Shown in pieces: positions 23,398 to 32,043 of a stretch of 41,730 bases of DNA; position 1 is the stretch's first letter, and each line of letters starts with the position of its first letter. A program made the translations under genes and the position numbers. This stretch comes from Treponema sp. (GTDB taxonomy: Bacteria; Spirochaetota; Spirochaetia; Treponematales; Treponemataceae): positions 1-41,730 of the forward strand of contig JAAVAO010000049.1 in NCBI GenBank assembly GCA_014803985.1. The letters run 5' to 3'. The notes under the pieces are model-generated. The model was not told the DNA's origin and did not search any database. It was given only the letters and a program-made list of their open reading frames with translations.

Positions 23398-26300
23398 AGG
23401 GATTTACAGCCCCCTTTGTTTTTGTTGCTCGTGGAATAGGCACATCAGTTATGAAAGAAGCGGATGAAACCTCTCCCTCCTGCAAAACTTTGTCAAGGCG
23501 ACCATCTCCATTAGAATCATACTTTCTGACCGCCTTTACCGTATACGTAAATGTTCCATTTGAAAATGCAAGTCTATCTGCGTCATTTAACTTCATAAAA
23601 TCAATGGAATATTTTGGCTCTTTAAGAACTGCACTCACCATTTTCTTTGCACGAGGATTTTTCGCCCCTTTGAAAATTTCAAGTTGGTATTCCGTTGCGT
23701 CAACAACCTTTCCCCATTCAAGGGTAACTATACGGGGATTGTTCACATTGCGTAAGTAGTCCGCTCCAAAAAGGGCGGGTGTTGCCCGTAAATTTGCTGG
23801 AGCGACAAGATTTTGAATTGGCAACACGCTAAATGTTCTCACATCCTTTGCTGCATTTGCAGAAACATCCACTCCATCACGGGTTTTTGCATAAATTTCA
23901 ACTCGATACGTTCCTTCTGGCAGCCCCTGCCCTATATTCAGCATGACTGTAGAGGGAGCAACTTTTTTACCAGAACGGAATTCCCTGTTAGACGGATAGC
24001 GCATCACTTCTTGCGTTCGATTTTTTTCAACTTTTTGCAGAATAACCTGCGCTTCTCGCAAAGACTCTGTGCTTGACCATGTTAAAACAGGTGGCGACAA
24101 CACCGCATTCGCTCCATTGAATTGCATCCCCTCACGAGGATATGTTATTTCAACGGGATATATTTTCTTCAACCCAAACGTTTTTCTCGCCACTTCCCCT
24201 GTCAATTCACTTGAAACTCCAGGCACTGCATCGGCATTCGCTTCAATTTGAACGGTATAGTTCTTTTTGTCATCAAATTTTAAATCGGAGAACAAGTCAA
24301 GAGAGACTTGCGTTTCCTTCACCGTTCTATTAACTAAAACAGTTTTTCCATCACTTGACAGAATGCTAAAGGTATATTCATCCGCCCCTTGAAGTTTATT
24401 CCATTTAAAATCTGCACGCGCATTCTTATGCACGGTGATCATATCTTTTGGCTCGGTGATTTTCACAGGGGCAAGTTTTTCAACAACTAAAAATTGTTTT
24501 GGACTTGTGACAAGAACAATCGGCTGTACATTTGCCTTTCGTTCATTTACTGCATTTTCGATTTTAGAATCGGACGCATTATTTTCTGTAAAGGTTTCCG
24601 TGCTTTTTAAGTGCCAATAATACTGCCCAACTGGAAGACGTGGAATATTCATGCTCGTGGCATCAAATTGTACTTTTGTACGTGATACAATGTTTGTAAA
24701 ATGTGAATCTGTGGCAATTTCTATTTCGCTTTCAAAATTATCCGTCAAATGTTTTTTCCACGTAAATTGCGTTTTGGGAAGAGCGATTTCACTGACCCGA
24801 TAGCCATCAACAGGTTCAAGTATGTTTTGCTCAAGTTTTCCTTTGATCGTATATACCATGCGCACTTGAGAAAAAGGAGAGACACCACCTTCAGAATCTC
24901 TACTTCTCACACCCCAGTATATTTTTCCTTCTGGAAGGCTGACGGATTTTGTGTCAATTTTATAAAAATTTTCGGAAACAGTTGCATTTATCAAAGGAGA
25001 AGAAAGGCTTGGGTTATCGCTAATCACAATATCATAACTGTTCACATCAGGATCGTTTTTCCATGAAAAAGAAATTGCCCCCACGTTTTTATCAACGTTC
25101 ATCACCCCCATTTCAACAGGGCTTAACAATGTTGGAGGCATGACACTGTCCTGCTTTTCAATTGAGAATTTTCCAATTTCACTTTGAGCGGCGTAGCCAA
25201 CTTTATTTATTGTGTAAAATGGAGTCACTCGCCAAAAATACTTTCCATCTGGAAGCGTTGAAATAACCGAAGATTCCGTTTGCCCCGTTTGCGTAATAAG
25301 TGGTTGTTCAAAGCTGGAGTCCTTCGCAACTTCAAGTTTATAGGACGTGGAAAAAGGGGTTTCATCCCAAATCAAGCGAACAGTCGGATTTTTTGAGCGA
25401 TAGTAATATGTATAGTCTTGAACAGGGGAAACAAGGGAAGGTGCTAAAGACTGTGATATTTGAATTTTACCCGTTTGCGAAAAATTTTCTGCACCATCAA
25501 TTTTCCAGTAATATGTTTGCGGTGCAAGCGGAACTGTATAAGACTCTGCATTTTTGATTACAGAACGCTCTATTATTTTTTTAAAGTTTTTATCAGCGGC
25601 AACCACAAGCGTAATAGTGTGCTTCACGTCTTGAACATCTTTCACCGCATTTTCATCGTTCTCTGCATCTCTGAATTTCCACGCAAATTTCACTTGATAA
25701 TTGCCTTTATGATGATACAAATACCGTTGATTTTGCACAGGAGAAATAATCGACATTGGTGGAATTGTGATTTTTGCAGGTGTTTCACCTTCAGCAAAGG
25801 AAACACTCATATTTTCACCCGCGCTCATTTTTTGCACAGACACCTCTTCATCAGCATTTTTTCCGTCAGAAGAACTGGTGAAAACACTTGCCGTTCCTTT
25901 TAGCACTTGAAAATTTGCCGTTTGATTTTGATTTTCACCGCCAGCAGAAACACCAGCACTTAACGAAGAGCCTGCTTCCACTTGAACTTTCATTCCTCCC
26001 GAATTTATAGTAACTCCACTTCCCGCCTCGCTCGAATCAAAAACAGCAGAGCCACCCGTCAAATCCGCAACAAGCCCCTCTTCATTGACAAAAACCTGCG
26101 CCATAGTGTTTTCAGCAAGATCCATAACATTGCCGTCTGAAAAATAAATTGTCGCTTCTGAAAGATCTGCGGTGTGAATTGTATCACCATTATATATGGG
26201 AGAACCAGATCTTAACCTATCCCATACATTTTTCCCCGAAAATTTTCGTTGCGCAGTTTTGTATTTAAATGAAATTGTTGCGATCGGATCTTCATTCATC

Positions 26301-26434
26301 TTTGAAAGAGAGCGGAAAAAATTATTGTAAAAGAGATACAGCGCATAGCCTGCACACGCAAAGAGAATGAGAATTGAAAGCGCAAATAAAAATGAAAAGT
26401 TATTTTTGGACTTGGATTTTGTTTTCTTCTTCAT
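23387..26434 (-). CDS. Membrane-anchored FecR-domain protein with tandem FN3-like repeats
   Basis: A 1015-residue protein with one N-terminal helix (FSFLFALSILILFACAGYALYLF) and the remainder in the periplasm. Residues about 55-210 match the FecR domain: LRSGSPIYNGDTIHTADLSEATIYFSDGNVMDLAENT, then VADLTGGSAVF and GGMKVQVEAGSSL. After it come about six or seven beta-sandwich repeats opening with 'SPVQ…', 'SPVE…' or 'EPVDG…' and closing with 'YYWKI', 'YFWRV', 'IYWGV' or 'YYWHL'. In treponemes such proteins are encoded next to adenylate cyclases. Role unknown; binding of cell wall or outer-membrane partners is inference. It overlaps the cyclase gene by 35 bases; AAGGTGA is its ribosome-binding site. 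Confidence 0.82.
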   Translation of the reverse strand: MKKKTKSKSKNNFSFLFALSILILFACAGYALYLFYNNFFRSLSKMNEDPIATISFKYKTAQRKFSGKNVWDRLRSGSPIYNGDTIHTADLSEATIYFSDGNVMDLAENTMAQVFVNEEGLVADLTGGSAVFDSSEAGSGVTINSGGMKVQVEAGSSLSAGVSAGGENQNQTANFQVLKGTASVFTSSSDGKNADEEVSVQKMSAGENMSVSFAEGETPAKITIPPMSIISPVQNQRYLYHHKGNYQVKFAWKFRDAENDENAVKDVQDVKHTITLVVAADKNFKKIIERSVIKNAESYTVPLAPQTYYWKIDGAENFSQTGKIQISQSLAPSLVSPVQDYTYYYRSKNPTVRLIWDETPFSTSYKLEVAKDSSFEQPLITQTGQTESSVISTLPDGKYFWRVTPFYTINKVGYAAQSEIGKFSIEKQDSVMPPTLLSPVEMGVMNVDKNVGAISFSWKNDPDVNSYDIVISDNPSLSSPLINATVSENFYKIDTKSVSLPEGKIYWGVRSRDSEGGVSPFSQVRMVYTIKGKLEQNILEPVDGYRVSEIALPKTQFTWKKHLTDNFESEIEIATDSHFTNIVSRTKVQFDATSMNIPRLPVGQYYWHLKSTETFTENNASDSKIENAVNERKANVQPIVLVTSPKQFLVVEKLAPVKITEPKDMITVHKNARADFKWNKLQGADEYTFSILSSDGKTVLVNRTVKETQVSLDLFSDLKFDDKKNYTVQIEANADAVPGVSSELTGEVARKTFGLKKIYPVEITYPREGMQFNGANAVLSPPVLTWSSTESLREAQVILQKVEKNRTQEVMRYPSNREFRSGKKVAPSTVMLNIGQGLPEGTYRVEIYAKTRDGVDVSANAAKDVRTFSVLPIQNLVAPANLRATPALFGADYLRNVNNPRIVTLEWGKVVDATEYQLEIFKGAKNPRAKKMVSAVLKEPKYSIDFMKLNDADRLAFSNGTFTYTVKAVRKYDSNGDGRLDKVLQEGEVSSASFITDVPIPRATKTKGAVNPYGQ

Positions 26435-28559
26435 TCAAATTCACCTTTTCAAAGTCCGGAATTGGAATTCCTAGCAATTTTCTTACTTCATTAAGCGTTT
26501 TCGGTCCGTTCGGTCCTAGAACCCGGGAACATGCCTTGTCAACCGTAAAATTCGGGTCTCCCTGCCTAAAGAATTTTTCAAGATCAAATTTCGGCATATT
26601 GACTACACCATAAAAATGCTGCATTCCCTTTCCTTTGACATCAAATCCAACCGGAATCATTTCAACAATAATTTCATCCTCTTCATTTTCAGGTTTTAAA
26701 GTAAAATTATTTTCCGGGCAGCGTATATAATCTCTTTTCAGCAAATTATATGTGTCTTGCGTAATAAGCATATCAGTTCCACACGGCTTGTTCGCCGCCT
26801 CTGTTCGGCTGGCAAAGTTTACGGCATCTCCAATCGCTGTATACTCCATTTTTGCATTAGAACCTAAAATTCCCGCAGTCGCCCGCCCCGTGTTCAAACC
26901 GCGTCCGATTTTGATATACGGCTTGTATTTTGCTTGTGCGTCATTTTCATGCTGCTTTGTAAAAATCATTGCATCTTTATTATACTTCATAAGAGAATAG
27001 CGCATTGCAATAGATCCTTTGCACGCATTAAGAGCATCGTTTATAACATGCCTTCTATGTTCACGAGCAAGTTTTTTACGACGTGGATCATCTCTCGGAA
27101 GCTTTTCAAAATCAATTGAATCCTCCCGCAAAATGCCCCATGTCGCCATAATCGCATCGCCTTCAAATTTATCAACTATGCCGCCGCTCAATGTTATGCA
27201 TTCAACCATTCGACTCATATAGTCATTTAAAAAACTGATAATTTCGCGAGGAGAATTGCTTCCAAATTTCTGTTTAAAGCCATCTGAAATCGCAGTAAAT
27301 CCACGAATATCGCTAAAGAAAATCGTTATATCCTTCAGATGCGGGTCAAAGTCTATTTCGTTTCGCGCAATTGCCTTTGCAACGCCTTTATTTGTAAACC
27401 GTGCAAACGTATTTAGAAATCCGAACTCCGCCATTATACTGTTGTTCAAAACGCCAATTTCATCTCCGCGCTTTAAATTTAGATCTATAGAAGTTGAATC
27501 AAAGTTTCCGTTTTGAATTTCAGAGGCGGCATCGGTGAGGCGGCGTATAGGCTTTGAAATGCCAAACCGAGAGTAAAACAAAATTATAATAGTCGAAATA
27601 CAAAACACCACAATTGTAAGCAAGATATTATTGACACGAGTTATATTCACACCTTCAAGTATCACATCCAAAGGAACTGTTGTAATCATTACAATATCTG
27701 CGAAATTCAACTTTTGATATGCGCCAAAAAATCGCTGCTCTATGCCATTGCCATCAAATTCAGAATACGGAATTTGGCGGCTGGAATTATTGTTTTGATT
27801 TTCAGAACGAATTTGCTCAACCAAAGGATTGCCGCCCATATTCTCGCCACGAACAACACGCTCGTTTTCAGGATGGCTTAAAAGATCATTGGAATCATTT
27901 ATCATAAAAGTCGTGTTTGTGGAATTCGTACCCAAAATATTTGAAATAGACTCTATACTGAATGTAATTATACACGTTTGGGGAAGTCCTTTGCCATTAT
28001 AGGGAAAAAGCAAAGCCATAGACGGAATAGCAAAATAAGGACTGGCATTGAGGGCAATCACCTCTCCTCCGCAGGAACGCTCAATAGCATCCGCCTGCTC
28101 CCTCAAAAAACGTTCATCGCTTTCAACTTCAATTTCATTTGAAGAAAAAAACTGTGCGTTCAATATGTTCCAAGCAGATACACTTTCATACAGATCTGAA
28201 ATGTTTGAAACAATATGAATTGACGCTATGTCTGGATTATGCTCAAAGAAAAAATCTGATGCTTGCGATGCAAGAGGCGAATCCCGTCCTTCAGAAACCA
28301 CATCCACTAAATCAAGCAATTGAAATACATTTCCGCGAATCGCATTGATTTTGTCGTTTACAGTGCTGGCAGCCCTTGTATTAACAGAAAGATTGTTCTC
28401 CTCGGCGGTAATTTTAACGTCTTCGCCTATAAAGTAACTGTTCAAGTATGTGACAGCCCCCAAGGAAACTAGAACAATAGCACCAAGTATGAAGGCTAAC
28501 TTTACGCCTAAAGGAAAGAGAACTTTCACTTTTTTATTTTTCTTAAGATTTTTTGCCAT
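26400..28559 (-). CDS. Membrane adenylate cyclase, class III, with periplasmic sensor and HAMP
   Basis: A 719-residue receptor cyclase. Membrane helix 1 is about 18-40; an extracytoplasmic sensor of about 270 residues (likely Cache type) follows; helix 2 is about 311-332; HAMP about 333-385; class III catalytic domain about 405-620. Metal-binding Asp417 (FFSDIRGFT) and Asp468 (FEGDAIMATW), adenine-selecting Lys464, and catalytic Asn581 and Arg585 (GDAVNFASR) are present, so it should make cAMP. The domain carries an insertion of about 75 residues between the two halves. A C-terminal tail (PNFTVDKACSRVLGPNGPKTLNEVRKLLGI) follows. It is the first gene of a four-gene overlapping unit with its own strong promoter and a long structured leader. 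Confidence 0.9.
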   Translation of the reverse strand: MAKNLKKNKKVKVLFPLGVKLAFILGAIVLVSLGAVTYLNSYFIGEDVKITAEENNLSVNTRAASTVNDKINAIRGNVFQLLDLVDVVSEGRDSPLASQASDFFFEHNPDIASIHIVSNISDLYESVSAWNILNAQFFSSNEIEVESDERFLREQADAIERSCGGEVIALNASPYFAIPSMALLFPYNGKGLPQTCIITFSIESISNILGTNSTNTTFMINDSNDLLSHPENERVVRGENMGGNPLVEQIRSENQNNNSSRQIPYSEFDGNGIEQRFFGAYQKLNFADIVMITTVPLDVILEGVNITRVNNILLTIVVFCISTIIILFYSRFGISKPIRRLTDAASEIQNGNFDSTSIDLNLKRGDEIGVLNNSIMAEFGFLNTFARFTNKGVAKAIARNEIDFDPHLKDITIFFSDIRGFTAISDGFKQKFGSNSPREIISFLNDYMSRMVECITLSGGIVDKFEGDAIMATWGILREDSIDFEKLPRDDPRRKKLAREHRRHVINDALNACKGSIAMRYSLMKYNKDAMIFTKQHENDAQAKYKPYIKIGRGLNTGRATAGILGSNAKMEYTAIGDAVNFASRTEAANKPCGTDMLITQDTYNLLKRDYIRCPENNFTLKPENEEDEIIVEMIPVGFDVKGKGMQHFYGVVNMPKFDLEKFFRQGDPNFTVDKACSRVLGPNGPKTLNEVRKLLGIPIPDFEKVNLNEEENKIQVQK

Positions 28560-28816
28560 AAAAACACCAAAACCAAAATAACAATGCCATAGTTTAAAAT
28601 GGCATTAAAAATCAGCAACTAAAATAGTGTGTAGGATTGCTCCACACCCTGCGCACTGATTTTAATGAGAGTTTTTTAAAAACTCGCTTATTTACCGCCG
28701 CTTCTTACTTTTTTGCAAACAGCCTTTTCAACAATTTCAAAGTCAAAAGGAAAAAACATTCACATTTTTCTTATACAATTGAATAAAGCAAGAAATCAAA
28801 ATATCTATTATTGTAT
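28560..28816 (-). promoter_or_regulatory. Long structured leader of the cyclase unit
   Basis: About 250 bases lie between the predicted start of transcription and the ATG, with no gene. On the minus strand it holds a GAGTTTTT-AAAAACTC hairpin. A nested structure follows, in which TAAAATCAG pairs with CTGATTTTTA around an inner GTGTG…CACAC stem. Then AATGCCAT-TTTAAACT-ATGGCATT (28583-28606) lies next to the start. It matches no riboswitch I know. Confidence 0.5.
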
Positions 28817-28845
28817 ACTATATCATTGCACGATAGTTTTGTCAA
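28817..28845 (-). promoter_or_regulatory. Promoter of the cyclase unit
   Basis: Consensus TTGACA (28840-28845), a 17-base spacer and TATAGT (28817-28822) on the minus strand. Ten bases upstream of the -35 box is a run of nine G (28856-28864). Confidence 0.75.
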
Positions 28846-28855
28846 ATAGTACATA

Positions 28856-28864
28856 CCCCCCCCC
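28856..28864. repeat. Homopolymeric C9/G9 tract beside the cyclase promoter
   Basis: Nine consecutive C on the plus strand (G on the minus strand) in otherwise A+T-rich DNA, between the divergent cyclase and HAD-phosphatase promoters. Such tracts are prone to slippage. Confidence 0.9.
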
Positions 28865-29001
28865 TATACCGCTTTTTATCTATTCTTTTCATCTCTCCTT
28901 TTATATATTTTTGTGTATCCTCGCATATCAATTCAAAGCACTCGCACCTCCCCCATTGACAAAAGCGTGCATAAATTGGAAAATTCCTGTATCAATAGCA
29001 T
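28865..29001. other. Gap between the divergent cyclase and phosphatase promoters
   Basis: T-rich on the plus strand, with no gene and no clear inverted repeat. Confidence 0.4.
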
Positions 29002-29030
29002 TTGACAGAAAAATGTCTTTTTACTGTTAA
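29002..29030 (+). promoter_or_regulatory. Possible promoter of the HAD phosphatase gene
   Basis: Perfect TTGACA (29002-29007), a 17-base spacer and a weak -10, TGTTAA (29025-29030). Confidence 0.4.
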
Positions 29031-29069
29031 TGTTGTTTAAACTATACAATTATTATCGGAGTTTATTCT

Positions 29070-29729
29070 ATGAAATATAAATTACTTATTTTTGACATGG
29101 ACGGAACTATTCTTAACACATTGGAGGACATTGCCACCTCCACGAACTACGCGCTCAAAGTCCACAGGCTTCCCGAACGCACCAGAGAGGAAATTCGCGC
29201 TTTTGTGGGAAACGGAACATTTTTATTGATTGAACGCGCTTGTCCCGCTGGAACAGATGAAAAAACAATTCGTGCTGTTTACGAAACGTTTACTCCTCAT
29301 TATAATGAACATTGTTCCGAACGCACAAAACCGTATAGCGGCATTATAAAGGCGATTGAAACAATTCGCTCAATGGGCATAAAAACCGCCGTTCTATCCA
29401 ACAAGCCTGACGCAGCAGTCAAAGAACTTTGCAAAAAATGGTTTCCAAACCTCTTTGATTACGAAATCGGCTCTCGCCCGAATGTGCCAAACAAACCTGC
29501 ACCAGACTCGGTGAATGAAATCATTTCTCGCCTTTCGCTCAAAAAAGACGAGGTTGCTTACATTGGAGATTCTGATGTTGACGTGGAAACGGCTTCAAAT
29601 GCAAACATTGATTGCATTGGTGTGGAATGGGGATTTAGAGGGCGAGAATTTTTGCTACAACACGGCGCGAAAGTGACAGTCAAAAACGCGGAGGAACTGC
29701 TTGAGTATTTCAAGACTGAAAACGCATAG
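29070..29729 (+). CDS. gph: HAD-family phosphatase, phosphoglycolate phosphatase-like
   Basis: A 219-residue HAD hydrolase of subfamily IA. Motif I FDMDGTILNT (nucleophile Asp), motif II AVLSNKPD, the motif III lysine in PNKPAPD, and motif IV YIGDSDVDVETASNA are all present, with a helical cap between motifs I and II. This subset usually removes phosphate from 2-phosphoglycolate or related small phosphates; the substrate is not fixed by sequence. CGGAG lies eight bases before the ATG. The gap of 86 bases to the aminopeptidase holds a weak stem (TAGCGA…TCGCTA). Confidence 0.85.
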   Translation: MKYKLLIFDMDGTILNTLEDIATSTNYALKVHRLPERTREEIRAFVGNGTFLLIERACPAGTDEKTIRAVYETFTPHYNEHCSERTKPYSGIIKAIETIRSMGIKTAVLSNKPDAAVKELCKKWFPNLFDYEIGSRPNVPNKPAPDSVNEIISRLSLKKDEVAYIGDSDVDVETASNANIDCIGVEWGFRGREFLLQHGAKVTVKNAEELLEYFKTENA

Positions 29730-29815
29730 AACTGTTGTAGCGATCCATTATGAAAAACGATGATTCGCTAGAAAATTTTAATACTAAATTAGTAAATAGC
29801 AAGAGGTGAAAAAAA

Positions 29816-31219
29816 ATGGCTAAAAAGAAATCTATAGCAATGGAAAAATCTTTGGATGAAATTGTCAGATCTTACAAAAAATTTCTAGACAATGGAAAAA
29901 CTGAGCGAGAATGCGTTGAGCAAATTGTTGAAAAGGCTGAACAATGCGGGTATAAAAATGCACTCACTCTGTCTTCAATAAAGGCTGGGGACAAGGTGTA
30001 TATCAAAAAGATGGAAAAAGCAATTGCCCTGTTTGAAATCGGCAGCGAAAAAATAGAAAATGGACTGAATATTCTGGGAGCGCATATCGATTCGCCACGC
30101 CTGGACGCAAAGCAAAATCCTCTCTATGAAAAGGACTTTCTCACCTACTTGAACACGCATTATTATGGTGGCATAAAAAAATACCAATGGGTAACCATCC
30201 CCCTTGCAATTCACGGAGTCGTTTGCAAAACGGATGGAAGCACGGTGAAAGTCACTGTTGGAGAAGATGAAAAAGACCCTGTTTTTTGCATAAGCGATAT
30301 TCTTCCCCATTTGGCACAAGAGCAAATGAAAAAAACAGGCTCTGAACTCATTAAGGGTGAAGACTTGGATGTAGTTATTGGCTGCAAAATTCCACCGAAA
30401 AAAGATGCCAACGACAAAAAGAAGAAAAAGGACAAGGCGGAAGAGGAAAATGACAGCGGTAAAAAACAAATTTTGGAAATCCTTTCAAAAAAATATACAA
30501 TTTCAGAGGCAGACTTTCAATCTGCGGAACTTGAAATTGTTCCCGCTGGAAAAGCGCGCGACATGGGATTCGATCGCTCTATGATTTTAGGCTATGGGCA
30601 GGACGACCGTTCATGCGCATTCGCATCATTTTTAGCGATGATTGATTCAAAAGCCGGAAAAAGAACAAATTGCTGTCTCTGCGTTGACAAAGAGGAAATC
30701 GGAAGCGTTGGAGCAACGGGAATGGACTCAAATTTCTTTGAAAACGCACTCGCAGAAATTATCGCCCGCCTTGATGGAGAACAATACAGCGAACTGACAT
30801 TGCGTCGAGCACTTGCAAACAGCAATATGCTTTCAAGCGATGTAAACTCCGCTTACGACCCGATAAACGCCTCGCTTTACGACAAAGAAAACGCCTCCTT
30901 TCTGGGAGCAGGACTTGTTTTGAATAAATACACTGGCTCTCGCGGAAAAAGCGGGGCAAGCGATGCGAATCCCGAATTCATTGCAAAAATTCGCGGTTGC
31001 TTTGACAATGCGGGCGTTGCGTACCAAATGGCTGAACTTGGCAAAGTTGATCAGGGGGGCGGAGGAACGATTGCATATCTGTCGGCAAAATATGGAATGA
31101 ATGTAATCGATGCAGGGGTTGCCGTTTTAAGCATGCATGCACCATGGGAAATCACCGCAACGGAAGATTTAAAACAAGCCTACAATGGCTACAGGGCTTT
31201 CTTGAACTTGGACGAGTAG
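29816..31219 (+). CDS. M18-family aminopeptidase (aspartyl aminopeptidase type)
   Basis: A 467-residue cytoplasmic metallopeptidase of clan MH that removes N-terminal residues from peptides. Metal and catalytic motifs are in order: His90 in GAHIDSPRLD, Asp in GYGQDDRS, Glu-Glu in VDKEEIGSVGATG, Asp in SSDVNSAYDP and His in SMHAPWE. A lysine/glutamate-rich insertion (about residues 195-220, KKDANDKKKKKDKAEEE) lies inside the dodecamer-forming domain and is unlike the usual sequence. AAGAGGTG precedes the ATG. It lies upstream of the restriction-modification pair. Confidence 0.9.
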   Translation: MAKKKSIAMEKSLDEIVRSYKKFLDNGKTERECVEQIVEKAEQCGYKNALTLSSIKAGDKVYIKKMEKAIALFEIGSEKIENGLNILGAHIDSPRLDAKQNPLYEKDFLTYLNTHYYGGIKKYQWVTIPLAIHGVVCKTDGSTVKVTVGEDEKDPVFCISDILPHLAQEQMKKTGSELIKGEDLDVVIGCKIPPKKDANDKKKKKDKAEEENDSGKKQILEILSKKYTISEADFQSAELEIVPAGKARDMGFDRSMILGYGQDDRSCAFASFLAMIDSKAGKRTNCCLCVDKEEIGSVGATGMDSNFFENALAEIIARLDGEQYSELTLRRALANSNMLSSDVNSAYDPINASLYDKENASFLGAGLVLNKYTGSRGKSGASDANPEFIAKIRGCFDNAGVAYQMAELGKVDQGGGGTIAYLSAKYGMNVIDAGVAVLSMHAPWEITATEDLKQAYNGYRAFLNLDE

Positions 31220-31247
31220 TGCGCAATGAGGTGTGATAATAATTGAT

Positions 31248-32042
31248 ATGAAAATTTTTGAACGCGAAAATGTCAAATTACTGAATTGCGATATGTTTGA
31301 AAGCGAAGGTTTCCCAAACATAGAAAGCGCATCCATTGATGCAATCATAACGGATTTTCCTTACGGCACGCTGAATAAAAGAAACAAGTGGGATGAAGTG
31401 ATTGACTACAAGAAATTTTGGAAAGAAGCATTTCGCATTGGAAAAAAAAACACCCCCACAATTTCTACCGCGCAAATGCCTTTTACAGCATATTTAATTT
31501 CCACGAATTACAAAACTTTCAAATATACAATGGTTTGGGAAAAGTCCAAGGCAACTGGCTACCTTAATGCAAAAAAGCAGCCGATGCGTGCTCATGAAGA
31601 TATCGTAGTTTTTTATGACAGGCAATGCACCTACAATCCGCAGATGACTCAGGGTGAGCCATATAACAAAGGCTGCGCCGTACGCGACACAATGGCTTAT
31701 GCGAAGCAAGAAAAAGCCGTCCTTGTAAAAAATGATTCGGGATTGCGTTATCCAAGAAGCGTCCAATATTTTGTTACCGCCGAATCCGAAGGAAAACTTC
31801 ATCCAACGCAAAAACCAATCGCTTTATACGAATGGATTGTAAAAACGTACACAAATGAAGGAGATGTGATTTTAGATCCCTGCATGGGGAGTGGAACAAC
31901 AGGAATAGCAGCCTTGAATTTGGGAAGAAAATTCATCGGTTTTGAAAAAGATGAAAATTATTTTGATGTCGCAAAAAAAAGATTTGAAGAATTTTTCGAA
32001 ATACCAAATCTATTTGTGCAACAATGTGAAAAGGTAGGTTAA
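31248..32042 (+). CDS. Type II DNA methyltransferase, beta class (probable N6-adenine)
   Basis: About 264 residues. The catalytic motif IV reads TDFPYGT near the N-terminus (usually DPPY; D-L-P-Y variants are common), followed by NKWDEVIDY. The AdoMet-binding motif I, ILDPCMGSGTTGIAALNLGRKFIGFE (in parts), is at the C-terminus. The order IV, target region, I places it in the beta class. HPTQKP is also typical. It should protect the host from the nuclease encoded one base downstream. A GTG five codons earlier (31233) is an alternative start; neither start has a well-spaced Shine-Dalgarno. The GAGG at 31228 is one base from the GTG and 16 from the ATG. Confidence 0.9.
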   Translation: MKIFERENVKLLNCDMFESEGFPNIESASIDAIITDFPYGTLNKRNKWDEVIDYKKFWKEAFRIGKKNTPTISTAQMPFTAYLISTNYKTFKYTMVWEKSKATGYLNAKKQPMRAHEDIVVFYDRQCTYNPQMTQGEPYNKGCAVRDTMAYAKQEKAVLVKNDSGLRYPRSVQYFVTAESEGKLHPTQKPIALYEWIVKTYTNEGDVILDPCMGSGTTGIAALNLGRKFIGFEKDENYFDVAKKRFEEFFEIPNLFVQQCEKVG

Positions 32043-32043
32043 A

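Noticed and set aside
28560..28816. Cyclic-di-GMP or other known riboswitch before the cyclase
   Set aside because: The stems do not show the conserved core of any class I know; kept only as an unexplained structure.
29975..30469. 164-codon frame opposite the M18 aminopeptidase
   Set aside because: Fully inside a well-supported gene on the other strand, with hydrophobic content explained by antisense codons.
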